A stretch of DNA of 64,000 bases from Tetrahymena elliotti 4EA (lineage: Eukaryota > Ciliophora > Oligohymenophorea > Hymenostomatida > Tetrahymenidae). Position numbers and translations under genes: made by a program. Position 1 is the stretch's first letter. Each line of letters begins with the position of its first letter. Below the pieces are notes generated by a model. The model was not told the DNA's origin and did no database searches. It saw only the letters and a program-made list of their open reading frames with translations. The stretch spans positions 1 to 64,000 of the forward strand of contig JH720373.1 in assembly GCA_000231825.2 (NCBI GenBank), in the 5' to 3' direction. Shown piece by piece: positions 1-13,806 of this stretch.

Positions 1-670
1 ATTACATTATCTTTGATTGATCAATAGATAGTACCTCAGTTATTTTTATGCTTGAGAAATAATCTAAATAAATATTAGTTAGGATTTTCTTAAAAAAATA
101 AAGAATATTACTGTATATTCAAATATACGTTAATAATTAATTTTTAATTTGTTTAGAATACATTAAGACTTATTTTATAAACAAAAGTAATTCCTAATAA
201 TTTAATTATTATTAAAAAATGAGGCTCGTTTTATAAAGAAATATGAAATATGAACACGTTATTAACAAATTTAAAATTTAATATTTAAGTTTAGCTTAAT
301 TTAAATTAAATAATTAATCAGATTATTTTTTGCTTAGATTCTATTTTTATATGTTAAAGTTTTATTTCATTTTTAATAAATTTAAATTAAAAAAATAGTT
401 AAATTGAAGCATTTTTCATATTTTTTAGATTAAAAAATCTTAAAAATAATAATAAAACCAATGAACCAACTAAAAAATATTTTAAGTATGAATAAAAGAA
501 AGAAAATAAGACTAAATTTAAAATTAGAAGTTTTAAAGAAGAAATTTATAAATAAAATTTGATAATTTGATTTAAAAAAACAATTGATCGATATACAAAA
601 TTGAACATATAATTTATTATTTACATTAGTTTTATAATTAAATATCCCAACATTTGAGATAAATTAAAAA
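1..670. other. Intergenic, left edge
   Basis: AT-rich sequence with homopolymer A/T runs and no open frame of convincing composition on either strand. It lies downstream of the 3' end of the minus-strand gene that stops at 671, so it probably holds that gene's 3' UTR. I see no RNA gene or repeat array here. Confidence 0.6.
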
Positions 671-3600
671 TCAGTTCTTTTAGCTATAAATAGAATATTA
701 ATTAGAATTGTTCTGGTATTATGAACGAGGATTATGTTACTGTACGTTTTTGTTAATGTTTTCTACATTTTCATAATTAGAATAACTGTTGCTGTGTAAG
801 TTTTTATACATATTTTTTTAAAGTTCATAGTTAATCTCTTCTATTTCTGGTACTTGCTCATATTCATTTTCATAATGGCCATCATTATTGTTCATTTTAG
901 AGCTTTTACTTGGTCCGTTTTAATTAGATATAATCTTTTTAATGATTTCTTTGTTTTTTCTATTAAATTTGATATTTAGATTAATTACAAGATTTAACAA
1001 ATTTTACGATTCATTTGTTTAAGGCTAGAATGTGCATTCTTTCAAGAAATCTGCTCTTGGTTTTTTCTAAGCTGGCCCAAAACCCTAGAAATTAATATTT
1101 AATTTTAAAAATAATCGTATTTAAAATAATTACCTTTGATAATTTGAAGGGTTAAATAACTGTTTTATTAGAATCTCTGAATTAACTCATGTCTTTAACA
1201 TTGAATACTTCTTCTTCTCTCTTTTTATTTAGCTCTTGTTACTTTTTGGCAAGATCTTTTTATTATAAGAATTTATCAATTCCCCTCATATTTTGAAGTT
1301 TTTCTTTATAGTCAACAGTTTCAAGTTGTTTTGTTACAGGATTGAAGGTGCATTCTTTCATTTCTTCATATTCAATTTATCTTTTTTAATAACAAAGCAT
1401 TTTAATAAACTTAAAATGAATAAATTTTGTTTACTTTTTAATTTAGTTTATTTGTTTTTCTTTATTCTCTTTCTCTTCTTTAAGTGATTGCTAAATGTTA
1501 TCAGCAGCGTAATGTGATTTTAAATTGTTGTATTTCTTACTTTTATTTACAGTTGGTTAGAATGTACATTCCTTCATCTTTTCATTCTCAACTTTCTAAA
1601 TTGTTACAAGTTTAAATTAATAAAAATTTCAACATTTATTTGCTTATTACTTCTTTGATTTTCTTCTTCTTTTAATTTTTGTCTTTATCAAAAGCAAGTG
1701 AATCTAAGCTTCTCTTTCTTGCAATCTTCTTTGAAAGCTGATTAATTTCTGGTTTGAATTGGAATTAGTCATAATAAGCTTTTTGAATTTACTCTTAAAC
1801 AATTTGCTTTTTCAAATTATCCTAATATTTATAATTTATAGTATTATTTTTAAAACATATTTAATTATTTTATTTGAAATTACTTATTCATGAAGTCTCT
1901 TAATTTTATCTTGAGTAGTTTCAGTTGCTCTTTCTTCATCAGCCTCAACTAAATATTTACTGACTTAGTTTACTTAAGGCTTGAATGTATATTCACTGTT
2001 ACTATAAATTTCTTTTATTTTAGCTTCTAATTTTTCTTTGAGGTAATCAGCCATCAAATACTATCTTTAAACAAATTCTTCTTATCTCTTTTAAAAGCCT
2101 TCAGAATCTTTCTATTCTTCATCATCTCTATTTGAAGGATTAATTGAAGGCTAGAAAGTGCACATCTAACTTACTGATTGATTGTGATTTTCAATAATTT
2201 TTGATTTTCTCTATTCTTTTTCTTGAATATCATCCAACAATCTTTAAACAACACTCTTTCCATCAATTTTATCTTTAGCAATTATTTCACTCTATTTTTG
2301 TTTAAATAATATTTCAAAATAATAAACCAAACTTGATATATTTAATAAAATGAATAAATACTTCAATTTAAATGAAAAAATATCATTTTTTTATTAAGAT
2401 AATTTTAAAGAAAGAAGAAAATTATTTCTAATTTAATTTACCTTTGGATTTAAATTAGGTTTAAATGTATATTGTTGGTCATTTTAGGTTTGCATTTAGA
2501 GTTATAAACGACTTTCTTATCTTTCTTTGACAACTTCATCTACTCTTTGATAAAGAGGTTTAGTAAAGGCAGCATTTCCTTTTAATGCTTTTAAACTTTC
2601 TTCGATATTAGGTTTGAATGGATATGTCTTTGAATCTTCATATTTTCTTTTAAGCTCTTCTCTTTCCTGCTATTTTTTTAAACCCTCTGCATAAAGTCTG
2701 TCTTAAATTGGCCTATTTATGATGTATCAAATATTAATAAACTTAATATGAATTAATTTATGAATAAAATAAATACTGGTTTTCTTGCTTATCTGCCATA
2801 ATATGCTTAGAAATCTCACTGATTTGAGGAACAAATGTACAGTTTTCAGATATTTCTTTTTGCTGCTGTAAAATTTTAAGATTTTCACGAGAGGTTAGAG
2901 TTTCTATTTTATCTCTTAAAAGTCTCTCCCACTGCTCTTATCTACTAATTTTCAGCTTTTCGCAATCACCATAAATGTCTTTTGGAATGTCTTTTATATC
3001 AGGTTTAAATGGGAATTTAGTTTATTAGATATATTCTTATTCAGTCCTCTTTTGAGTGTAGCTGTTACTACGCTTCTTTTCGTATAAGCTCCTAATTAAA
3101 AAAATTTTTTTTAATTGAAATAAAGGACAGAAAATTAACTAAAACTAATAAATTTTTGATTGATTTATTTAAAAGCTGTTAGATAAGATTTTAATGAGTA
3201 AATCAATATTTGAAATATAAATTTTGAAAAGATTATTACTGTTCTGTGTTTACTCTTTAATCTTCACCGAAGTCATTTTATTCTCCTTGGAAAGTGAGTT
3301 AACCTGCTTATAAATTGTGTTGAGAGTTTTCTTTGTTTTATTGTATGTAATTGTTATAAGTCAGCTTTTTTGCAGATTTACTCTATAAGTTTTCTTTTTA
3401 GTTATAATTATCATCCTTTCTTGAAAGAGGCATTTAATTGTAGTTTTTTTCTACTTTTGATGAAGTAGGATGAGGAGGCAAAGCTGAAGTAGGGTTCATG
3501 TATTTTAAAAATGAGGGTTAGAAAGAGGATTATTGTTAAATTCCCTATTACCCTTACATCTAATAAGAAGCTTAAAGGTCTTGATCATTTTACGAGGAGA

Positions 3601-4207
3601 TATTTTATATGTTTTATTAGAATTGTTGCTTCATATCAGCATTTCTTTATTATATATTTTGTAATCTTTATTTAATTTGATCTAAACTGAATAGGTTTCC
3701 TTAGTTTGCATTGAGCTTCTCTTAAATAAGCTAGTCTACTCCATATTAAACTTAATTATTCAATTGTTGAAAATTAGGTTTATTTGTTTCTTATTATTAT
3801 TGCTGTTATTGATGCTATTGCTGTATATTTTGAATATAATCAATTTGACTGTTAGGATCATTTCCTTTTTGTATAATGTCCTCATAATTCTCATAATCAT
3901 CATTTTCTTGATGATTTATCTCAAATAATCCATCATTTTATTTAATATCACCTTAATATTTATTATTTAGAATGCTGGCTATAACCATTTTACCACTAAT
4001 ATCACCTTAATTAGAATTAGTATTTTCATTTTGATCTCTCAATCGAGAGCCACTGAATTATTTGGAATATCCTCCATATAAATTAGCTTCTGAGATATCT
4101 TACAATCCATTATTTCCATTTTCAAGAAGTCTCCTTCTATTTTCCTTTTCTTCTTTGTCTTTTCTGAGAATTTCAGCTCTCCTTTCCTCGCTAATTTAAA
4201 TTTCCAT
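671..4207 (-). CDS. Repeat protein with about ten C-T-F-x-P motifs, function unknown
   Basis: Seven exons read from 4207 down: 3240-4207, 2777-3091, 2442-2712, 1884-2291, 1651-1821, 1134-1595 and 671-1084. All introns are GT...AG and all phases match, giving about 1002 residues and a TGA stop. The N-terminal 320 residues are charged and then Asn/Gln-rich with a Gln/His run. The rest carries about ten spaced copies of a motif close to [C/Y]TFxPxxN (CTFVPQIS, YTFKPNLN, CTFQPSIN, CTFQPTVN, CTFQPQTN), separated by lysine/glutamate-rich stretches that look helical. I know similar motifs from uncharacterised protist proteins but cannot name a function; a cytoskeletal or ciliary role would be a guess. 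A further 54-nt stretch at 1381-1434 could be an additional intron (see findings). Confidence 0.85.
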
Positions 4208-4832
4208 TTAATTTGTCGAAATAGTTTAAATGACAGTAAAATATATGACTTAAATTATTTGAATATTTTTTGAAAAAATAGCTTTAATTTGTATGGATGA
4301 AGAAATTAAATAAATATCAATAATTTTATTTAACTTATAAATAATGTGAGTCAAGATAATTCTTTTGTTTAATTATTGTTGTTAAATAACATTATAATAA
4401 CATACCATGTAATATTTCATTTTTTTACATATTTACCATTTAGTATAATTAAGATTAGGGTTACTGAAGAAGATGTCAATATTTTACTGTTGGCATTTTT
4501 CATATTTTATTTAAAAGGCTTACTTTTTAATAATTAAAATTTTTAAAAATCGCATTTTATCACTATTTAATGATTAAATCTCATCTTAAATAAATTCTTA
4601 CATTAATTATCGATTTGGGTTATTAAAAACATTTGAAAGAAAATAAATATTATTTAACCTCCCCACCCTAATTTCCTAATTTGTTGCTTTTAATTGTTGA
4701 TTAATTTTTATTACCAACTTTTATTTATAAAGCTTCTGTATTAGGATTTATTTAGTAATATTATATGTTTTTATATTTATTTATTTTTAGAAAAAATTGT
4801 TAAAAACATAAAAAAAAAACAAAATAAAACAC
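4208..4832. other. Intergenic, divergent promoter region
   Basis: About 620 bp between the divergent starts of the motif-repeat gene (-) and the first membrane-protein paralog (+). Presumably it holds both promoters. I see only AT-rich DNA and short A/T runs, with no gene and no recognisable element. Confidence 0.6.
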
Positions 4833-7508
4833 ATGTTTAAATAATTAGACATTTTTGGAAGCTAAATCTTACTAAGATTTTAAGGAGAGCCAACTTACCG
4901 AACTAAGACAGGCTCTGTTGCTACATTGCTGATTATAGCTTTTATAGGTATTAGGTTGTTTTTTATCATTAAAGATGTTTTTCTGAGGTCCAATCCTTAA
5001 GTTATATACAATGAAAGATAAGTTGATGATCCTGCACCATTTGTTATATCAAGTGAAACTTTTCCACTTGCATTTGGTATGCAAGACTCTAATTTCAACC
5101 ACTATATTGATGAAAGCATTTATACTATCATAGCTAGGCATTATGAAAGAACTCAACTCATGAATGAAACAAGTTAATAACATTATTTTACTCAAAAATT
5201 CACTGATATTAAATTGTAACCATGCACTTTAGAAAATTTTAAAAACCCAGATAATCTGAAATATTACACAGCATTAAATTATTAAAACATGTATTGTCTT
5301 CCCCCAGATCTAAAAATAACAATAGAGGGAGATTTTTTCTCTCCAAAATATTCTGAGCTTTAAATTATAATGGTTAAATGTTAAAAAAACTGTAAGTCAG
5401 ATGATGTTTTAGATCAGTACTTGTTAAACGCAAACTTCGCTATGCAGATTACAGACTCCTATGTAGATCCATCAAGCAAAAATTAGCCTTTCAGTATATA
5501 TTCAAGAAATTTATTTTGGCCAACTAGCACTTAAATGCCAAAACTTGTGAGTGTATTTTATAGGAATAATTATGTGCAGAGCGATTTTGGATGGTTTTTA
5601 CCTGATTTAATTACTCAAAGAAACCCCGCTTTTAGCTTTAATGATGTATCTGTAAAATTAATCTTTCTCATGATTATAAATTAAGATAAAATATACCTAT
5701 TTATTTAAATCTTTCAGTTTCCAAATTTTTTAAAAAGTCTATTTAAACATTTTTCATGTTACACTTTTTTTTTTATATTCATGAATGATTAATTTCATAA
5801 ATAGGTTTACCCAGATAAATTTTAGAACTATTTTCTTGATATCATAATTAGATGTGAAAAGTAAAAAGAAGGTTCTTACAGCAGAACATACAAGAATTTC
5901 AACAATATAATGTCTGAAATTGGTGGTTTTACACAAAGTTTTCTAGCTATCGGATACCTTATTTGCTCAAGATTATCATAATTATAATTAAATTAGAACT
6001 TAATTAACTAGGCTTTCAATTATGAAGATTCAAATGAAGAATAAAAAAAGAATTTTGAAAGAAAATCTATTCTTTAACAAAAAGTTGAACTGTTAAATTA
6101 ATCATAAATGAGTCCTTCGGTTAAAAATTCAATTCTAAAATAGCCAGAAAATTTCACTTCACCTGATAATGTTAACAGAACAAAGAAAAGAAGCTAATTT
6201 ATTTAGAATTGCCAAAGCTCTAAATTAATTTCTGACCTTTAATTTGATCCTTCGTAATCTCAATAATAACCTCACAATCAAGATTAAAAAAATTATTCTA
6301 TTGACAATTCAAGATACAAAAAAGAACTTGAAAATGTTGATAGCCCAAAACGAGCTAAAAGAAATGACTCACAAAAGAATATAAGCTCTAAAAAATCTGA
6401 TAAAAAAAAAATTTTAAATATGATGATACATGATGAATTAGAAGTAGAAGAAAATTCACCCGGAGGTAAAAATGAAGGAATTTTGGACTAGAGTGCTTAA
6501 ATAAAATTACAAAAATAAAAGCTTAAAGTAAAGTAAATGGAACAAAAGCTTAAAGAGGATAGGTTTAAATAACTTATGGATTAAGAAACAAAATGCATGA
6601 AAATGAGTATTTGGGAGTATTTTAAGTCTAAAATTTATCCATTTGGAGCTTTGAAATAGAAGAAACAAGTCATAGAATATAGCATAGATAAGCTTTATTA
6701 TAATTTAGATATTTTCAATATCTTGAAAAAACTCACTGAAGTTGAAAAGCTAAAAAGACTCATCTTAGATCATGAATAATTAAAGCTGTTTGATTATTTG
6801 CCTAAGCCAACAATACATTCGGATTTAGTTTTAAATAAAAATTAAGGATAAGAGTAAAACAGGAAAGCTTATGAAACAGATATTCTTTACTAAGACCATA
6901 GAACTGAAATGAAAAAAGTGAAAGATGCCTTTCATGCATACAAAAAGATAGTAGGCAAATAAAACCATTCATTCTTAGATCAAAGAATAATTGATTTACT
7001 AGATCCTAATTTAGTTTCTATTTTTTAGGCTCAAGGAGGCTCTTTTGAGTATAATATGCCAATTTAAAAGTAGAGTACGGATGAAATGTTTGAATAATCC
7101 AGAAGATATAAATTTAATTAATTTTAAACTAGGGTGAAAACAGAATAAATTCGATTATATAATTTACAAACAGAAACATAATAACAAAATCTGATTACAA
7201 AGTTGGATTAAGTTATCGAAAAATAGCAGTCGACAAATCCTGTGAGTCCTTTAGATTAGAGTCCTCCTCTTATAAATGACTCTTTTCCATTTTTGTTAAA
7301 TTTACAATCTTTAGAATAAAGACAAATTAAAAATCTAGCAAACCAAAATTAAGAATAAGTTTCTAAAAATAATTCCAACTAAATTTTAGAAGATCAAATG
7401 AAAGATTTAGCTTAAAGCATATATAACGATGTAGCTATAGAGTAATATCAAGAGATTCCTAATTAGTTTCAAAGAAATGTAAAATGTTATAATGATCAAG
7501 ACTAATGA
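4833..7508 (+). CDS. Ciliate-family two-pass membrane protein, paralog A
   Basis: Two exons, 4833-5651 and 5805-7508, joined at phase 0 by a 153-bp intron, giving 840 residues. Residues about 25-50 form a hydrophobic segment containing TLLIIAFIGIRLFFII. A large, presumably luminal or extracellular, domain with several cysteines follows (CLPPDL, CQKNCKSD). A second hydrophobic stretch near residue 320 contains SFLAIGYLIC. The C-terminal half is a long charged tail with a conserved block, SIWEYFKSKIYPFG, then a predicted helix with EVEKLKRLILDHEQLKLF and LPKPTIH. I recognise this layout as a large ciliate-specific family of putative transmembrane proteins with no assigned function. Two membrane spans around a big Cys-containing ectodomain superficially recall ligand-gated channels, but nothing here proves that. 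A close paralog starts at 10979. Confidence 0.85.
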
Positions 7509-10500
7509 AAAAAAAAATAAATGAATAAATAATTGCTTTTTTGTTACCTTTTTGTAAATGAAATATTTTTAGTAAAATTTAATATTCAATGTACACTTTT
7601 AATTCATTTATGATTTCTTGACTTTAGAAATTATGCATCAATATTCACTAATAAGTTAAGAAAAACAATATAATAAATTTAAATTAAGGTAGTGATCAGT
7701 AACTTTATTCACTTTATTTTGTTTATTGCTTTTTACAAATATAAACTTAAAAATCTTAAGGAGAAAAGTAGAAAACCTTTAAAGAAAATAGGTATTCATT
7801 ACTTCATATTTTAAGTTTACATGCTAGAAAATTAATAAATGTCTTTAAATTAGAAGTATTTTTTTCTCAAAATTTAATTTTCATCTGATTAATAAAAAGG
7901 TATTTTTTTGTTAATATCATACCTCAAAAATAAAAAAAGAATACAATAAGGATAAACTTAAATCTAAATTTTAATTTACTTTCTAATTAAAAGAGCTATT
8001 TTTTTACCAAAAGTAAGGTAGCTCTATTTTTAAAATTTTTTTATGGTTTGAATATACTTATTATTTCTAAAAGATCATTTATAAAATATATGCGTAGGTT
8101 ATCGATATTAAGAGCCACTTACATTAATACCATACATCTATTTGAGAGTATTTATCCCTAAAATTAATTAGAAATTTTATAAGGGAGGTGTATTAATATA
8201 AAAAAGACTTATATCAGATACCATTCAATATTCATTAATTTATTCCATTAATATATTAAATTTTTATCTATTTATAGGAACATGTAATTTATAATATAAA
8301 TAATAAAAAAAATATTTTTGTTTAAAATAAATTAAAAAAATGAATAGATATCAAGTAGTCAAGAAAGATTCATTTAGTTTAAAAACAAACTGATTGTTAA
8401 TTCAATATATAAATTGAAATTTTCAAATATGACTTTCAAGTCAAGGTATTTTTGTTATTTAGGTCTATGTAATAAATAAAAATCTAATTAATTTAATATT
8501 GAATAGTAAATTAACAAAAATAAAATGAAATTGTACATGATCTCTTATTCTAAATTAGAACATTAAGAGTTATTTCAAAAAATAAGTTTAATTTATGCAA
8601 TTATTAGAACTTAGAAGTTAAAATATTTCTCATGTTTATTTATGTTTGATGTGTAAAAAATGGAATTCAATTCAAGATAAGAAAGTTAGTTTTTAAAAAT
8701 TATTGTTTCTTAATGAATTATTTTAAAGACAATTAGTTACTCTAATAAATACCAAAATCTCGCGATTTTTTTTAAATGAATAATTGAGGCACAAAAATTC
8801 TTTGAAATTAAATTTGAAATTTTTCTGCTTAACATTTTTTTTATTATTATTCAAGAAAACAGCTTGAATGGCATAATCAATCATAAAAATAAAAATTAGA
8901 TACATTTTATAAAGCAAATTAAAATATCTTAATTAAAAACTCATGATTTTTTTGCTCTTAATCAATAAAATTTTTTTTTAATTTTTATTTTGATAATTTA
9001 GAGAGATAGTTCTTTACTATCTATCTTCTTTTAGAAATAAAAATTATAAATTTTCAATATTTTTTAGATTTTATTTGAAGTATCTTAGCTCTAAAAGCTT
9101 GAATAATAATATTCTTAAAATATAAAATTTGATTGAGAATTCTTTGACTTTTATTTTTTTTATTAAAACGACTGCAAATGTCCATATTATTAAAGATTTT
9201 AATTTCTTATATATTAGTTCTCAAAGCTGGAAGGAGTGAATCCATACCATTAAAAAATATTTGAATAAAAATAAATCTTGGAGATAATTTGATATAAAAA
9301 TTAAAAATTTTCAAAAGATTTATCAGTTTTGTTTATATGTAAGATTTGATTTATTTATCTAAGATTTATCAGTTTGGTTGATTTGTAAGATGTTGATTTA
9401 TTTATCTAGCTGAATTACACTTTTGTAAGACAAATGTTTTCTTATTTTTTTTTGAAAATTAAGTAAAAAAAATCTATGATGATATTTGAAGGAATGTTTA
9501 GGTTTTAATTAATTTTGCAAAATTGTGAAAGTCGATAGATCTTTTATAAATAATCACAATTAAATTTACTCAATCAGATTTTGTTTGATTAATTTTTTTT
9601 CTATTTAGATAAGTAAGCTCACTAGTTTTAAGATTTCTTGTTTTAGATTTCTTTGTATCATTGTAAGTTAATATAATAACTTGAATTTTTTTTTTTCATA
9701 GGTTTTCTTCAAAATTATAATTTATACCTTCTCTTAAACAAAAGATTGATTGAATTCCAACTTTTTCCTATTCTTATTATATTAGATGATAAAGTAAATC
9801 AAAATTTATTTGATATACATTACAGACCAAGGCTAAAATAATAATTACAAAATTTTTTAACACCCTTTGATAAATATCAGAAGCTACTGTTCTAGCTTTC
9901 TTTATCAAAAAAATCTTTTACATGGTTAATAAGAATACATAAGACAAGTACTTAAAAATTTCTTTCTTCAAAGTTTTCCAATCAAAAATTTAATTCATTT
10001 TCCTAAAAATACTTTTTGTTAGAATTCAGATTTCCTTTAAAAAATGGGTTGAAGTTTAAGTTTAATTTTTACTGCTTTTTCATTATCATGTGCGCTTTAT
10101 TTATACAATTTGTAAATACAAATAATGATGGCTTAGTATTTCTTAATAATTAATGTGGTAATAATTTTCTTGATTATTCAACTCCAAAATCGTTCTGAAT
10201 ATTGATTACTTAATTTATAAGTATTATTTATGATATAGTTTCTTATTTTCTTGCCGCTTAAATTACATTGCTTTCAATAAACTACAACATTTTTTTATAT
10301 GTAAGGTACTGCTTAATTAATTTATATGCAAATTAATGATATGATTGATTTCTAAATAAATTTTAAGAGAATTATTTTAATTTTTTGAAACATTTTCTTT
10401 ATTTTTCTTTAAGTGTTTATTCATTTTCTTAGAATTAATTTTTAAGGTGATTTAAGTTTTCCATTTTACTTGAAGATTTGTGGTAATTAAGCAATTAAAC

Positions 10501-10978
10501 AAATTTATTCAGATGATGAACTGCATCAGATAAAAATAATAATTAGTTATATCTAATAAGTGTAATATAATTAATTTTAAAGGCTTATATTTTACTTCAT
10601 CACCTTTTTAAATGAAAATAATTATATGTGGATAATTTTACTTGAACAAAATGTCATATTATTCCAGTTTTAAAAACATCGAAATACATTTTGAGAATTC
10701 AACTTTTAAAGAGTTGCATGTGATAACCAGATCACAACGATCATTGAAAATAAAACTTGAATGTAAAAAGAATTTTGAAAACAAACTCTTCTTGAAAAAT
10801 AACATGAATTCTATATCTCTAGAAAGTCAACTTTAATTAATTTATCTTTTTTTTCAGAATTTATCTTGATTTTTTCGTATATTTCCTTCAAAGTATAATA
10901 ATATAATATCTATTAACTTTCATAATAACTAATTAGTAAAAAAAAACAAAATTAAAAAAAGAAAAACAAGATTATTCA
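7509..10978. other. 3.5-kb intergenic spacer between the paralogs
   Basis: No convincing gene. A 45-48 bp unit occurs twice in tandem at about 9312-9410 (listed separately). A short open frame at 10651-10866 has no recognisable content and ordinary low-complexity composition, so I do not call it. The rest is AT-rich with many A/T runs. Confidence 0.5.
9312..9410. repeat. Two-copy tandem repeat, about 47 bp unit
   Basis: Both copies begin with AAGATTTATCAGTTT and end with GATTTATTTATCTA, with a few differences between them. Noncoding context, no known function. Confidence 0.7.
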
Positions 10979-13806
10979 ATGTTTAAATAAATAGATATAT
11001 TTGGAAGCTAAATCTTACTCAATTTTAAAGGTGAGCCTACTTATCGCACTAAAACAGGCTCAATTGTTACTCTATTAATTATTGGATTTATATGCTTTCG
11101 TTTATTTGCTATCATTAAAGATGTTTTTCTGAGGTCCAATCCTTAAGTTATATACAATGAAAGATAAGTTGATGATCCTGCACCATTTGTTATATCAAGT
11201 GAAACTTTTCCACTTGCATTTGGTATGCAAGACTCTAATTTTAATCATTATATTGATGAAAGCATTTACACTATCTAAGCAAAGGTTTACCAAAGAACTC
11301 AAATAGTAAATGAAGTTACTCAATAACATGAATTTGTTTAAAAAAATATTGACATTTAACTGCAGCCCTGCACCTTAGAAAATTTTAAAAACCCAGATAA
11401 TTTGAAATATTACACTGCTTTAAATTATTAAAACATGTATTGTCTTCCACCAGATCTAGAAATAACTATAGAAGGAGATTTCTTCTCTCCATAATATTCA
11501 GAGCTTTAACTAAACATTATAAAGTGCCAAAAAAATTGTAAGTCAGATACTATTTTAGATCAGTACTTGCTAAACACTAACTTTGCTATGCAGATTACCG
11601 ATTCTTATGTAGATCCATCAAGTAAAAATGAACCCTTCAATATATATTCAAGAAACTTATTTTGGCCTACAAGCACCCAAATGCCCAAGCTTGTGAGCTT
11701 GTATTATAGGAATAATTATGTCTAGAGTGATTTTGGATGGTTTTTCCCAGATTTAATTACTCAAAGAAACCCTGCTTTTAGCTTCAATGATGTTACAGTA
11801 ATATTTTTATATAAAAAAATTCAAATTTCTTGAATCATACTCAATAATATTAGCGGTTCTTTTATAGAAAATCTTTATGCAATATTTTACTTTCAAGATT
11901 ATTGAGGAGGGGGATGGGAGTTTGGATAGTAGAAAGAAAGTATTTTTTTTCATTAATAATTTCCAAATCATTCAGAAATCACTCTCCATTCATTCATTTA
12001 TTCAATCAATCAAACACTCTATCCAGCCCCTAAGATAATTTTTTAGCAAATTTTTTAAATTAAATCTAACCCTGTTTTTTTATTTAATTAACTTATTAGG
12101 TTTACCCAGATAAATTTTAGTCTTATTTCCTCAGCTTAATTATTAGATGCGAAAAGCAAAAAGAGGGTGCTTATAGCAGAACATATAAAAATTTCAACAA
12201 TATTATGTCTGAAATTGGTGGTTTTACATAAAGTCTTTTAGCTATTGGATACTTGATTTGTACAAGGATATCTCAATTGCAATTAAACTAAACTCTAATT
12301 AATTAGGCATTCAATTATGTAGAATCATCTCAAGAAAAGAAAAAGACTAAAAAGGAAATTATTTAATAAAAAGATTAAATTTTTAACTCATAATAGAGTC
12401 CTACAGTTCCTTAGAGGCAGTAACCTGATATGCAGGATTAATGGGATCACCTTAATCGAGCTATTAAAAAGAGCTAAGATTTTTAGAATTAGAATCTAAA
12501 AGTCGATTCAGAAAATCATTTAAACCCATTATAAAGTTAAAAAGGGAATAATTAGTCTTATAGTCCAAATCAAAGCCAGAATCAAGATCAAAAAATCTTA
12601 GCTTTTGAAAATAACAAGCAGAATAAAGAAAATGAAAACTAAGATAGATATGAAGCAGCAAAAGTAAATGATCTTAAGTAGAGCAATCCTGTGAGTAAAA
12701 GTTCTACAGATGATTCAGATTAGAAAAAGATTTTGAATATGTTGATCTTTGATAACTAAGATGCAGATGCAGTAAGTTAAGCAGAAAAGGATTAAAAAAT
12801 ATTGGATTAAGAGACCCATATAAAATTATAAAAGTAAAAACTTAAAATAAAATAAATGGAAAAGAAGCTCAAAGAAGATAAATTTAAGTAACTTATGGAT
12901 AAAGAAACCAAATGTATGAAGATGAGCATTTGGGAGTATTTTAAGTCAAAGATTTATCCATTTGGAGATTTGAAGGATAAGAAATAAATCATAGAATATA
13001 GCATAGATAAACTTTATTATAATTTGGATATTTTTAATATCTTGAAAAAGCTGATTGAAGTAGAAAAGTTAAAAAGATTGGTTTTGGATCCTGAATAATT
13101 GAAGCTGTTTGATTATTTACCTAAGCCAACTATCCATTCAGATTTAGTTTTAAATAAAATTTAAGGATAAGAGTAAATTAAAAATAACTAAGAAGTAGAT
13201 GTGCTTTATTAAGATAATAGAACTGATTTGTAAAAGGTCAGAGATGCCTTCCATGCTTATAAAAAGATTGCTAATAAATAAAAATAAACTATTTTAGATT
13301 AAAAAATCATTGATTTGCTTGATCCTAATTTAGTCTCGATATTTTAAGCATAAGGTAGCTTTGGTTTTAACAATTAAATAGAAAAATCAAATATTGAGGG
13401 AATGGTTTCACAATCTAAAAATATTATATTTAGTTAACAATCTCCTCGAATTCAGTTAGGACAAATTCACTCCTAGAATATACAAGCAGAAGCAGCATAA
13501 GAAATGTCAATCTCTAAGTAGGATGAAACAGCAGAAAAATAAGAAATCATCAGTCCTCGTCTTATTAATGATTCTTAGCCATTCTTTTAAAATTAATAAT
13601 CATAAGATTACTAGTAAGGAGACTTCAAATATGGAGCTAAGCTGAGATAAGACTCTAATTAAAAGATCATTTTAAATTCACAATTAGTAGAATAAGTTAA
13701 AGATTTATCATAGAGTCTTTATAGTGAAATAGCAGCAGAGTAATCATAATAAATCCCAAAATATTTTTCAAGTAATTTTAAATCTTCAGTTGAAGAAAAC
13801 TAGTGA
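10979..13806 (+). CDS. Ciliate-family two-pass membrane protein, paralog B
   Basis: Two exons, 10979-11797 and 12100-13806, with a 302-bp phase-0 intron at exactly the same codon as in paralog A. Exon 1 is 819 nt in both genes. The product is 841 residues with the same architecture: N-terminal hydrophobic segment (IVTLLIIGFICFRLFAII), Cys-containing ectodomain, second hydrophobic segment, and a conserved cytoplasmic-looking block with SIWEYFKSKIYPFG and LPKPTIH. The ectodomain and WEYF block are nearly identical to paralog A. The linker between them and the extreme C-terminus have diverged and are rich in Gln, Ser and Asn. Exon 1 shares a 131-nt stretch with paralog A without any difference, including silent sites. 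The intron contains a G-rich patch followed by CA-rich sequence, unlike paralog A's intron. Function unknown. Confidence 0.85.

Noticed and set aside
10651..10866. Short plus-strand ORF upstream of paralog B
   Set aside because: About 70 codons with no recognisable domain and no support from splice sites or neighbours; too short to separate from chance with one stop codon.
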